Origin: Saprospiraceae bacterium
GTDB lineage: Bacteria > Bacteroidota > Bacteroidia > Chitinophagales > Saprospiraceae
NCBI GenBank assembly: GCA_016715985.1
Contig: JADJXD010000001.1
Span: 5,270,001 to 5,334,000 of the forward strand
Reading direction: 5' to 3'
Length of the DNA: 64,000 bases
In this document: piece by piece, positions 44,741 through 52,952 of the stretch
How positions within the stretch are numbered: position 1 is the first letter of the stretch
Layout of the letters: each line of letters starts with the position of its first letter
Notes under the pieces: model-generated
Database searches by the model: none
What the model was told of the DNA's origin: nothing
What the model saw: only the letters and a program-made list of their open reading frames with translations
Position numbers and translations under genes: made by a program

Positions 44741-45124
44741 ATGAAAATATTGGTGGTCGATGACGAAAGGGATGTGAAGTTGCTTTTTGAACAAAGATTC
44801 AGAAAAGAAATCAAGTCCGGCGAACTGGATTTTGCATTTGCTTTTTCCGGAGAAGAAGCATTGTTGTACCTTAATGACCACAATCGTGAAGCAGTGCTAA
44901 TACTGTCTGATATTAATATGCCGGGTATGAGTGGACTGGAGTTACTTAAAAAAATAAAACAAACTTATCACAAACCACCACCTGTAGTAATGATGATCAC
45001 AGCTTACGGTGATGATGAGAACAGAAATATGGCAAATGAGCTTGGCGCAGATGATTTTTTGACTAAACCTTTGGATTTTATTGGACTAAAAGATAAACTC
45101 AAATCGTTAACGGATAAATTCTGA
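44741..45124 (+). CDS. Single-domain response regulator
   Basis: A 127-residue receiver domain without an output part: acidic pair and first block ILVVDDERDVKLLFEQRF, phospho-acceptor Asp in LILSDINMPGMSG, the Thr/Ala block VVMMITAYG and the Lys in LTKPLD. Stand-alone receivers act in phosphorelays or bind targets directly. It may serve the kinases encoded downstream, of which none in the window has its own receiver. Confidence 0.93.
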   Translation: MKILVVDDERDVKLLFEQRFRKEIKSGELDFAFAFSGEEALLYLNDHNREAVLILSDINMPGMSGLELLKKIKQTYHKPPPVVMMITAYGDDENRNMANELGADDFLTKPLDFIGLKDKLKSLTDKF

Positions 45125-45268
45125 ATCGCAATCGTATATTATACATATTTGATTTTGAATATTCATTTTTAATCTGATATATTGAATTTTTATTTACACA
45201 AAAACCTGAATAAAGCAAATACCGGAGAAGGATATAAATTTTAAAACAAAACGCAACAACTTCTGATT

Positions 45269-45982
45269 ATGACAGCACTTCGAATACCACGGTACATCAA
45301 AATACTCCTTCTTTTCACAATTGCAAATCTATTGATTCTTGGTATCCGGAATTATATTGTAGGCGATACCTTTTTTGATTTCCTGAAGTCCAATCTGTTG
45401 TCAGGTGTGATGCCATTTGCGATAGCGGTCTTTATTCAGATTTTTGATAAAAAATTTAACGGATTTTTTTTTATTGCATTAAGTCTCCTCTGGTTACTAT
45501 TTTATCCAAATGCTCCGTACATGATCAGTGATCTGATACACCCCCATGAGGAAGCCAAAGATGCTGTAATGTCAGAGCTGATTGTTCACGATACGTTAAT
45601 TGTCTTTTCCATAGCAATGCTTTCTGTTTTTTATGGATTTGTGTCACTAAAAATAATTTTCAATTTATTTAATAGTCGGTATGGTAGTAAAAAGGCTCAT
45701 GCATTTATCATTTTCAGCCTTTTACTTAGTTGTCTCGGGTTTTATATGGGGAGAGAACTTGTGTCAGAGATAAAAATGGGTAACGGATATCTTTATTCTT
45801 CCGAAATGTTTATGGAGCCGGTATATATTATTAAAACAGTTTGGAAAGCTATTTGGCCGATTCAGGATCATCTGCCAGCTTATTACATGATGATTTTGTT
45901 TGGATTTGTTCAATATCAATTACTTGTGATGATGAAAGATGTCAGCGATATTGAAGAAGCGAAAATAGTTACAAAGGATTGA
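45269..45982 (+). CDS. DUF1361 membrane protein
   Basis: A 237-residue integral membrane protein with about six to seven helices. The block LLWLLFYPNAPYMISDLIH and the ending PIQDHLPAYYMMILFGFVQYQLL are those of DUF1361. Function unknown. It is followed after about 30 bp by another membrane protein gene. Confidence 0.8.
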   Translation: MTALRIPRYIKILLLFTIANLLILGIRNYIVGDTFFDFLKSNLLSGVMPFAIAVFIQIFDKKFNGFFFIALSLLWLLFYPNAPYMISDLIHPHEEAKDAVMSELIVHDTLIVFSIAMLSVFYGFVSLKIIFNLFNSRYGSKKAHAFIIFSLLLSCLGFYMGRELVSEIKMGNGYLYSSEMFMEPVYIIKTVWKAIWPIQDHLPAYYMMILFGFVQYQLLVMMKDVSDIEEAKIVTKD

Positions 45983-46012
45983 TAATTATAATTAACTAAA
46001 AACACTTTGATC

Positions 46013-47203
46013 ATGAGTAAAACACAACAAGTCAGCTACATTTTACTTTGTTTTGCTGCTATTATTTTTCTACCCTTGATAGGTTCTTATATTCATCACA
46101 ACGGTGTGTTTCCGGATGGTTTTTTTCAGTATCCGATGCTTGCTGCAAAAGAAAAAGCTCCTTTTAGTTGGTTGGTTTTTGGTATAGTGGCGGCGGGTGG
46201 CTTTCTGGTAATATTGCTTTATCTTTTTCCTTCACTGTTTGGTTTTAAAAAACAACCTGTCCCTCAACAACCTAAAGTAATCAAAGTTAAATGGCCATTG
46301 TGGTTATGGATTGGTATTTTTTCTTTGGGGTCCAGTCTTGTACTTTTATGGAGTAAATCTACCTGGCCAACCACTTTTTTACATTGGTCTGATTTTCCAT
46401 TATTCTGGGGATTGGTTTTGGTGTTGGATGGTTGGACTTATATCCGTAACGGAGGAAAATCCATCATCAGTGAGAGACCACAGGAAATGGTAGGTATCGG
46501 TGTTTCTTCAGCGATGGGATGGATGTTATTTGAATATCTTAATTTTTTTGTGGATGATAATTGGTTTTATCCATTTGGAGATATTATAGACCGGGAGCAG
46601 TTTTTGTTGTATGCCATTGTTATCTCAACCGGATTACTACCTCTTTCATTTGTGTTTTATAGCCTTTTTAATACTTTTACAGTACTCAAAAACAGATATA
46701 CTGTCGGCCCTAAAATAATCCTGTCAGAGACAATTAAATCAGTGCTGATTGTTATCTCTCTCTTAAGTTTGATTGGGTCGGGATTGTTTCCGAATGAGTT
46801 GTTTTTTTCATTGTGGCTTACACCGGCTATACTGATTGGATTAGTATTGGACAAACTTGGCATTTGGACTCCTATCCGAAGTATTGGTCAAGGCAATTGG
46901 CGTCCTACTTTAGTGTTTGCATTAACCTACCTTGCTGCCGGTCTATGCCTGGAATGTGAAAATTATTTTTCCGGTGTTCATGACGGGCAAACCATTACGT
47001 TTACAGAAGCCCCTGCATATTGGCAATATAATCTGCCTTATGTCAATGATTTTCATTTATTTGAGATGCCGATACTGGGTTTTTTCGGATATATGCCATT
47101 TGGAATATATGTCTGGCTCTGGTGGATTGCATTTGCTTATATGCAGGGTATTCCATCTGTTTTTTATAAAGAAGAACCATTCGAACCAAACACCACAACA
47201 TGA
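46013..47203 (+). CDS. Polytopic membrane protein of unknown function
   Basis: From the ATG at 46013 (46007 is an alternative) the protein is about 396 residues with some nine to ten helices. Segments such as MGWMLFEYLNFFVDDNWFYPF and FHLFEMPILGFFGYMPFGIYVW show a twofold pattern with W-E-Y-N and FEMP-GFxG motifs that I recall from widespread uncharacterised membrane proteins. It ends with a 4-bp overlap (ATGA) into a histidine kinase, so it could be that kinase's partner. Confidence 0.55.
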   Translation: MSKTQQVSYILLCFAAIIFLPLIGSYIHHNGVFPDGFFQYPMLAAKEKAPFSWLVFGIVAAGGFLVILLYLFPSLFGFKKQPVPQQPKVIKVKWPLWLWIGIFSLGSSLVLLWSKSTWPTTFLHWSDFPLFWGLVLVLDGWTYIRNGGKSIISERPQEMVGIGVSSAMGWMLFEYLNFFVDDNWFYPFGDIIDREQFLLYAIVISTGLLPLSFVFYSLFNTFTVLKNRYTVGPKIILSETIKSVLIVISLLSLIGSGLFPNELFFSLWLTPAILIGLVLDKLGIWTPIRSIGQGNWRPTLVFALTYLAAGLCLECENYFSGVHDGQTITFTEAPAYWQYNLPYVNDFHLFEMPILGFFGYMPFGIYVWLWWIAFAYMQGIPSVFYKEEPFEPNTTT

Positions 47204-49311
47204 TGATTTTCAGATTTCTGATCTTTTTTCTGGTTTTTTCAGCTTGCAGTCTGAGTTCTCAAAATATCAAGTGGTCCGATACAAATGATTTTATCAATAT
47301 CGCTGATAAAGTAGAAATCCTGGAAGATCCGGAAGGTATATTTTCCATTGATGAAGTACGTGATAGCAGCAAAGATAAAAATTTTACACGATCAGATAAA
47401 GTTATTTTAAATTTCGGGTTTACAGAGTCCGTACATTGGTTGCGTTTTAATTTTGATAATACATCAAATGAGCCTTTAATACTCGAAGCGGCACATGCTT
47501 TTCTTCCTGCAATAGAACTGTATTATAGAGATGAAAATAATGTACACATGCATTTATCGGCTGGTTATCAAATTTCATTAAATGATAAAATATCAAAGCA
47601 CCATTTTCAGATTTTTCCGCTGCCAAAAGGAAATCATGAATACTATATTCGTTTAATTTCACATTCTCATCCGGTTCCTTTAAGAATTTATAAATCATCT
47701 GTTTATGATATTAAAACCTACAGACAAAGATTGGTATATGGTTTTTATCTGGGATTTATGGTTTTTGTAATACTTTCCAATGTATTTTTTTATTTCTCAC
47801 TTCGCAACAAGATGTACCTGTTTTATGCAGGAATTGTAATAGTTTATATAAGTTATGCATCTGCAGTAATGGACGGTTTTATACTATATTTTATACCGAA
47901 GCTTGACTTAATGTTTTGGTATGTTACCATTCCAACTATCGGGGTACCCTTACAGATGATTTATGCATTGGTTTTTCTGGAGGTGGCAAAATACTCGCCA
48001 AAACTATTCAGATTTACAAAATGGCTGATCATTTATTTTGCCATATATATGGTTTTAAAGTTTTGGTTTCCTTTGACATATGTTTTGGCAATCAATACTG
48101 TACATGCTTTAATTTCCTTTTTTGTAATGGGTTATCTGGGTTACGCTACTGGTAAAAAAGGAAACAGGTTAGGCTACTATTTTGCATTAGCTTATTTTAT
48201 TTATTTTATTCTTGTCCTGACAGAGGCTACATATATCCAAATCGGAACTCCGGGATATTTTGTTGAATTGAGTCATGTTGCGTTAGCCACACTTATTGAG
48301 GCATTTTTATTATCCTTTTTACTGTCCAAGCGTTTTGAATTTGAAAAAGAAGAAACAGAACGCATCAAAAATGAAACACAAAAGCAACTTCTTGAAAAAA
48401 CCCTTGAAAATGAGAGGATCGTTCGGGAACAAAACATTACATTAGAAAAACGTGTGTCAGAAAGAACAGAAGCTTTAAATAATTCGCTGCAAAATCTGCA
48501 GCATACGCAGGCAAAATTGATACAGTCAGAAAAATTGGCATCACTCGGAGAATTGACAGCGGGAATCGCTCATGAAATTCAAAATCCATTAAACTTTGTC
48601 AATAATTTCAGTGATGTGAGCAAAGAATTACTGGATGAAATGAAAGCTGAAATGGATAATGGCGAGATGGAAGAGGCCAAAAAAATTGCTGATGATGTCA
48701 TTACAAATCTTGAAAAAATTAATTTTCATGGTAAAAGAGCTGACTCAATTGTCAAAGGAATGTTGATGCATAGTCGAACCAGCAGTGGAGTTAAAGAGTT
48801 AACTGATATAAATTTGCTGGCAGATGAATACTTAAGATTGGCTTATCATGGACTTAGAGCCAAAGACAAAAGTTTTAACGTAAATATTGAATCAGATTTT
48901 GATAATTCGTTAAATAAAATAAACATTGTCCCGCAAGACATTGGGCGGGTATTACTAAATCTGATTACAAATGCTTTTTATGCTCTCAATGAGAAAAAAA
49001 ATCTCAATTTATCTGAATATGAGCCCAGGATTAAAATTAGTACTAAAAAAGTGATGAATGAAACTAACAATCATGGGAATAGTAATGTGAGCACTGGAAT
49101 TGAAATTACTGTGTCAGATAATGGAAATGGTGTGCCAGATAACATTAAAGAGAAAATATTTCAGCCTTTTTTTACCACCAAGCCTACGGGTAAAGGCACA
49201 GGTCTTGGACTTTCATTAGCTTATGATATTGTACATGCGCATAAGGGAGAAATAAAACTGGAAAGTGCAGAAGGAGAAGGTTCAACTTTTACTTTATTTT
49301 TACCGTACTAA
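47200..49311 (+). CDS. 7TMR-DISM histidine kinase (kinase 1)
   Basis: A 703-residue membrane kinase. After a signal sequence come a DISMED2-type extracellular domain (about 25-165; ESVHWLRFNFDNTSNEPLILE), a seven-helix DISM membrane domain (about 175-385), a coiled coil, a HisKA-like region with GELTAGIAHEIQNPLNFVNN (His near 455) and an ATPase domain (DIGRVLLNLITNAFYAL; DNGNGVP; TGKGTGLGLSLAYDI). The start overlaps the preceding gene by 4 bp. Its kinase module is the most divergent of the five in the region. A copy of its 3' end lies 1.9 kb downstream. Confidence 0.94.
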   Translation: MMIFRFLIFFLVFSACSLSSQNIKWSDTNDFINIADKVEILEDPEGIFSIDEVRDSSKDKNFTRSDKVILNFGFTESVHWLRFNFDNTSNEPLILEAAHAFLPAIELYYRDENNVHMHLSAGYQISLNDKISKHHFQIFPLPKGNHEYYIRLISHSHPVPLRIYKSSVYDIKTYRQRLVYGFYLGFMVFVILSNVFFYFSLRNKMYLFYAGIVIVYISYASAVMDGFILYFIPKLDLMFWYVTIPTIGVPLQMIYALVFLEVAKYSPKLFRFTKWLIIYFAIYMVLKFWFPLTYVLAINTVHALISFFVMGYLGYATGKKGNRLGYYFALAYFIYFILVLTEATYIQIGTPGYFVELSHVALATLIEAFLLSFLLSKRFEFEKEETERIKNETQKQLLEKTLENERIVREQNITLEKRVSERTEALNNSLQNLQHTQAKLIQSEKLASLGELTAGIAHEIQNPLNFVNNFSDVSKELLDEMKAEMDNGEMEEAKKIADDVITNLEKINFHGKRADSIVKGMLMHSRTSSGVKELTDINLLADEYLRLAYHGLRAKDKSFNVNIESDFDNSLNKINIVPQDIGRVLLNLITNAFYALNEKKNLNLSEYEPRIKISTKKVMNETNNHGNSNVSTGIEITVSDNGNGVPDNIKEKIFQPFFTTKPTGKGTGLGLSLAYDIVHAHKGEIKLESAEGEGSTFTLFLPY

Positions 49312-49399
49312 ACTGAAGTAGTTTAAATTGGATTCGGCAAGGCAGGAAGTGAGTTTATGATTATTTTGCTATTGTTATAATAAAAAGGAGTTAATTATC

Positions 49400-50410
49400 T
49401 GAATCGTGCCTACAGCACTTTTTGGGTTTTTTGGGCATTTTTCCACGGATTAAAACCCGTGGTTACAAAATGTTTCGAGCCTACGGCTCTTGTCCATAAA
49501 AAGTACTAATGAATAATGAAATTTTTAACACACTTTTTTATTGAGATAATGATACATTTAAGATGCGTAGCATCGACTAATATTGTAACAACGGATTTTA
49601 ATCCGTTGGGATAAAAAAATGTGTAACTTTGAGAGCCGTAGGCTCGACACATATAAAATAATTAGTGGTCACAGAATATATATAGCCTACAGCTCTAATA
49701 AGCTAAGTAGATGCATAGCATCGACCGATATTGAAACAACGGATTTTAATCCGTTAGGATAAAAAAAAGTATAACTTTGAGAGCCGTGGGCTCGGCACAT
49801 ATAAAATAATTAGTGGTCACAGAATATATATAGCCTACAGCTCTAATAAGCTAAGTAGAAGCATAGCATCGACCGATATTGAAACAACGGATTTTAATCC
49901 GTTGGGATAAAAAAAAGTATAATTTTGAGAGCCGTGGGCTCGGCACATATAAAATAATTTGTGCTCACAGAATGTGTATAGCCTACAGCTTTAATAAGCT
50001 AAGTAGATGCATAGCATCGACCGAAATTGTAACAACGGATTTTAATCCGTTGGGATAAAAAAAAGTATAACTTTGAGAGCCGTAGGCTCGACACATATAA
50101 AATAATTAGTGCTCACAGAATGTGTATAGCCTACAGCTCTAATAAGCTAAGTAGATGCATAGCATCGACCGATATTGTAACAACGGATTTTAATCCGTTG
50201 GAATAAAAAAAAAGTATAACTTTGAGAGCCGTGGGCTCGACACATATAAAATAATTAGTGGTCACAGAATATATCGAGCCTACAGCTCTAATAAGCTAAG
50301 TAGATGCGTAGCATCGACCGAAATTGTAACAACGGATTTTAATCCGTTGGAATAAAAAAAAAATAAATAACTTTGAGAGTCGTAGGCTCGACACATATAA
50401 AATAATACAA
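49400..50410 (+). repeat. 148-bp palindromic repeat array leading into tnpA
   Basis: Six units are marked by AGCATCGAC at 49569, 49717, 49865, 50013, 50161 and 50310: spacing 148 bp (last 149). Each unit holds three small hairpins: GATGC-ATA-GCATC, CAACGGATT / AATCCGTTG and GAGCC-GTA-GGCTC, plus ACACATATAAAATAAT. A diverged relative with CCACGGATT / CCGTGG and GAGCC-TAC-GGCTC precedes it at 49437-49490. The last unit ends about 15 bp before the tnpA start, and one half unit follows the gene at 50948-51003. Confidence 0.93.
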
Positions 50411-50416
50411 TAAAAT

Positions 50417-50878
50417 ATGGCAAATACTTATCATCAAGTCTATCTTCAAACCGTTTTTGCTGTTAAATATCGAAATGCTGTCCTAGACAAAAACTGGAGA
50501 CATAATCTTTTTGCAGTAATAGGAAACCTGATTAACGAAACCAATAGCAAAACTATTATTGTAGGCGGTGTTGAAGACCATGTTCATTGTTTTTTGGGTT
50601 TAAAGCCATCAGTATCCATATCTGAATTGATGAAAACAGTAAAATCTAAATCTTCGAAATATATTAATGATAATAAACTAACTTTGGATCGTTTTGAATG
50701 GCAGGAAGGATATGGTGTTTTTTCTTATAGCCATTCACATATTGATGCTGTATATAAATATATTATAAATCAGGAAAACCACCACAAATCAAAAACTTTC
50801 AGAGATGAATATATAGAATTATTACAGGCATTTAACATTGATTATGATCAACAATATATCTTTCATGAATTGGTGTAA
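50417..50878 (+). CDS. IS200/RAYT-like Y1 transposase
   Basis: A 153-residue HUH single-strand transposase. The metal motif HVH is in GGVEDHVHCFLGLKPS, and the catalytic Tyr is expected in YKYIINQENHHKSKTF, followed by the usual ending EYIELLQAFNIDYDQQYIF. Such enzymes cut hairpin-forming DNA, and this gene is bordered on both sides by hairpin-rich repeats, which resembles REP-associated (RAYT) systems. No TnpB/IscB partner is present. The frame is intact. Confidence 0.92.
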   Translation: MANTYHQVYLQTVFAVKYRNAVLDKNWRHNLFAVIGNLINETNSKTIIVGGVEDHVHCFLGLKPSVSISELMKTVKSKSSKYINDNKLTLDRFEWQEGYGVFSYSHSHIDAVYKYIINQENHHKSKTFRDEYIELLQAFNIDYDQQYIFHELV

Positions 50879-50954
50879 ATTCAAGCCGATAGGCCAAGGA
50901 ACGGATTTAGGATTTTCTTTAGGTTATGGCATAATTATTATACACGGTGGGGAT
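50877..50954 (+). pseudogene. Orphan kinase 3'-end fragment, first
   Basis: Right at the end of tnpA the frame KPIGQGTDLGFSLGYGIIII then HGGD is a decayed match to the G2 box and following strand of the kinases here (KPTGQGTGLGLSLAYDIVKA then HGGE). The rest of the kinase is absent; half a 148-bp repeat unit follows. Confidence 0.7.
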
Positions 50955-51013
50955 AAAAAAGAGTATAACTTTGAGAGCCATAGGCTCGACACATATAAAA
51001 TAATGCAGTAAAA

Positions 51014-51070
51014 TACAGCAAACACTTATCATAAAAGTCTCTCTCCAAACCGTTTTTACTGTCAAATACC
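51014..51070 (+). pseudogene. Degenerate copy of the tnpA 5' end
   Basis: The bases ACAGCAAACACTTATCAT and AAACCGTTTTTACTGTCAAA match the start of tnpA (50416-50473) with several changes and a frameshift. It follows a partial repeat unit in the same order as in the intact locus (repeat, then tnpA start), so a second element once stood here. Confidence 0.75.
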
Positions 51071-51075
51071 ATCAG

Positions 51076-51197
51076 GAACGGTCACGGGTCTTGGACTTTC
51101 ATTAGCTTATGATATTGTACATGCGCATAAGGGAGAAATAAAACTGGAAAGTGCAGAAGGAGAAAGTTCTGTTTTTTCTATATTTTTGCCTTACTAA
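51076..51197 (+). pseudogene. Orphan kinase 3'-end fragment, second
   Basis: The frame reads GTVTGLGLSLAYDIVHAHKG and on to FSIFLPY and a stop. A run of 78 bases (51087-51164) is identical to 49201-49278 in kinase 1, but the last codons differ (SSVFSIFLPY against GSTFTLFLPY). It has no start and no kinase core. Confidence 0.85.
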
Positions 51198-51357
51198 TCC
51201 CCCCTATTGGGTTTACTGCCTTATATACACGTGAAATTGCATTTTCTCCTTACCAAATCTTTGCTTTTCGTATTTATATTTTGTATATTTTTCAAAAAGC
51301 ATTAATTTGTAGCGTCCTAATTGCAATCAATAACTTAATAACTTTAAATTTACAAAC

Positions 51358-52929
51358 ATGAAAAATTTAATTGTAAACTCAAGAAACTACTGGCTTCCTG
51401 AAAGTGTGGATGAAGTAATTCAATTGGTTAATCAGGCGAAACAGAACAAACAAAAAATTGCAGTGAGGGGAGCAGCCCATTCATTTCCTTTAGTAAAAAC
51501 GAATGAACAGGATAGTAGTTATCTGTTTATGATGTTAACTTATTTAGACAAAATATTATCATTTGATAAAACCAAAGGCATCGTTACAGTTCAGGCAGGT
51601 TGTCATCTGGGATTGGATCCATTCGATCCGACAGGTGTGTCAACCTTAGAGAATTCTTTACTGTATCAATTAGACCCATTTGATTTAAAGACCGGGAAAC
51701 GTACACAGGCTCCCGGGTGGGCACTTCCTGATTTGGGAGGCATAACGCATCAGACTGTCGGAGGTTTTATGGCGACCGGGTCTTCCGGAGGTGCCACAAA
51801 ATACTCTTTTGAAGATTCGATTTTAAGTGTTGATATAGTACATGCAGATGAGAATGGTGCAAAAGTAAGTACTTTTTCAAGACCATCTGATGATTCAGAC
51901 GACCCATTCTTTGGGGTTGCATTTGTGAATCTGGGATTGATGGGTATAATTGTTTCTGTCACTTTTCAGTGTATTCCTTCCTTCAATATATCCGGCAATG
52001 AATTAACAACATTTTATGATGGATGTGAAATTGATTTGTTCGGTGAAGGTTCAAAGGGTAAGCTTAGTCTGGAACAATTTCTCCAAAAACCCAAATATAC
52101 CAGATTGATGTGGTGGCCGCAAACGACCGCTCAAAAAATGGTGGTCTGGCAGGCTGACAGAGTAGATGCATTCAATGACTGGCAGGATTTTAAAAGCGTT
52201 CCATATAAGGAAGTTCCTTTCATTTTTGGCAGTCCTGATCTTGCTGAATTGGCCGCCGATGCTATATTTACTTTCGTGGGTAACTGGCCGAAATGGCTTG
52301 AGCACTTATTTGGCAATGGCGAAAAAACAAAAGAGGAAATTGAGAAATTTGCAAAAAAATTAAATCCGTACTTAATTAAATTAATACTTAAAATATTTGA
52401 ACCGGTATCAGAAAAAGATCCCAAACCTCAGGAATTTACAGATATCTGGTGGAATGGCCTGCCAATGGACAATCAGATGAGTGATAAGCTATTCCCTGTC
52501 TGGTTTACAGAATTATGGATACCTCTCAATCTCTCTCAGAAAGTGATGAATGACCTGAAGATATTTTATGAAAATACGGATCATGCAGGTGCCTTTTCTT
52601 GTGAAATATATGCAGCAGGTAAAAATAAATTCTGGCTTTCTCCTGCATATGATACGGATGTCATAAGAATAGATATTTTTTGGTTTGGCCACAATCCGGG
52701 TAATCCATCTGATTATTATCAATATTTCTGGAAAGAACTTGCACAATATAATTTCAGACCACATTGGGGTAAATATTTGCCTGCTCCCGATGGCGAACAA
52801 GGAGTTGAATATCTTAAATCCGTATATCCCGACACATGGCAAAAATGGATGGAATTAAGGAAACAAATGGATCCTGATAATATATTTCTGACGAATTATT
52901 GGGCCCAACATCTGAATTTGGAAAATTAA
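51358..52929 (+). CDS. FAD-binding (PCMH-type) oxidoreductase, ALO-like
   Basis: A 523-residue flavoprotein. The N-terminal half is a PCMH FAD-binding domain (RNYWLPESVDEVIQLVNQAKQNKQKIAVRGAAHSF; GGITHQTVGGFMATGSSGG, with the glycine-rich pyrophosphate loop); the C-terminal half resembles the D-arabinono/L-gulono-lactone oxidase domain, ending HWGKYLPAP...DPDNIFLTNYW. Likely reaction: oxidation of a sugar lactone or polyol with oxygen or another acceptor. No signal peptide. It is isolated among kinase genes; its relation to them is unclear. Confidence 0.85.
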   Translation: MKNLIVNSRNYWLPESVDEVIQLVNQAKQNKQKIAVRGAAHSFPLVKTNEQDSSYLFMMLTYLDKILSFDKTKGIVTVQAGCHLGLDPFDPTGVSTLENSLLYQLDPFDLKTGKRTQAPGWALPDLGGITHQTVGGFMATGSSGGATKYSFEDSILSVDIVHADENGAKVSTFSRPSDDSDDPFFGVAFVNLGLMGIIVSVTFQCIPSFNISGNELTTFYDGCEIDLFGEGSKGKLSLEQFLQKPKYTRLMWWPQTTAQKMVVWQADRVDAFNDWQDFKSVPYKEVPFIFGSPDLAELAADAIFTFVGNWPKWLEHLFGNGEKTKEEIEKFAKKLNPYLIKLILKIFEPVSEKDPKPQEFTDIWWNGLPMDNQMSDKLFPVWFTELWIPLNLSQKVMNDLKIFYENTDHAGAFSCEIYAAGKNKFWLSPAYDTDVIRIDIFWFGHNPGNPSDYYQYFWKELAQYNFRPHWGKYLPAPDGEQGVEYLKSVYPDTWQKWMELRKQMDPDNIFLTNYWAQHLNLEN

Positions 52930-52952
52930 AATAATCTATTAACACACTGGCT

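Noticed and set aside
48916..49290. Receiver domain in kinase 1
   Set aside because: After the G2 box the protein ends within about 30 residues; no Asp-containing receiver is present.
49560..50410. CRISPR array
   Set aside because: The repeated unit is 148 bp, contiguous and with no unique spacers; no cas genes are near. The internal palindromes fit a REP-like array.
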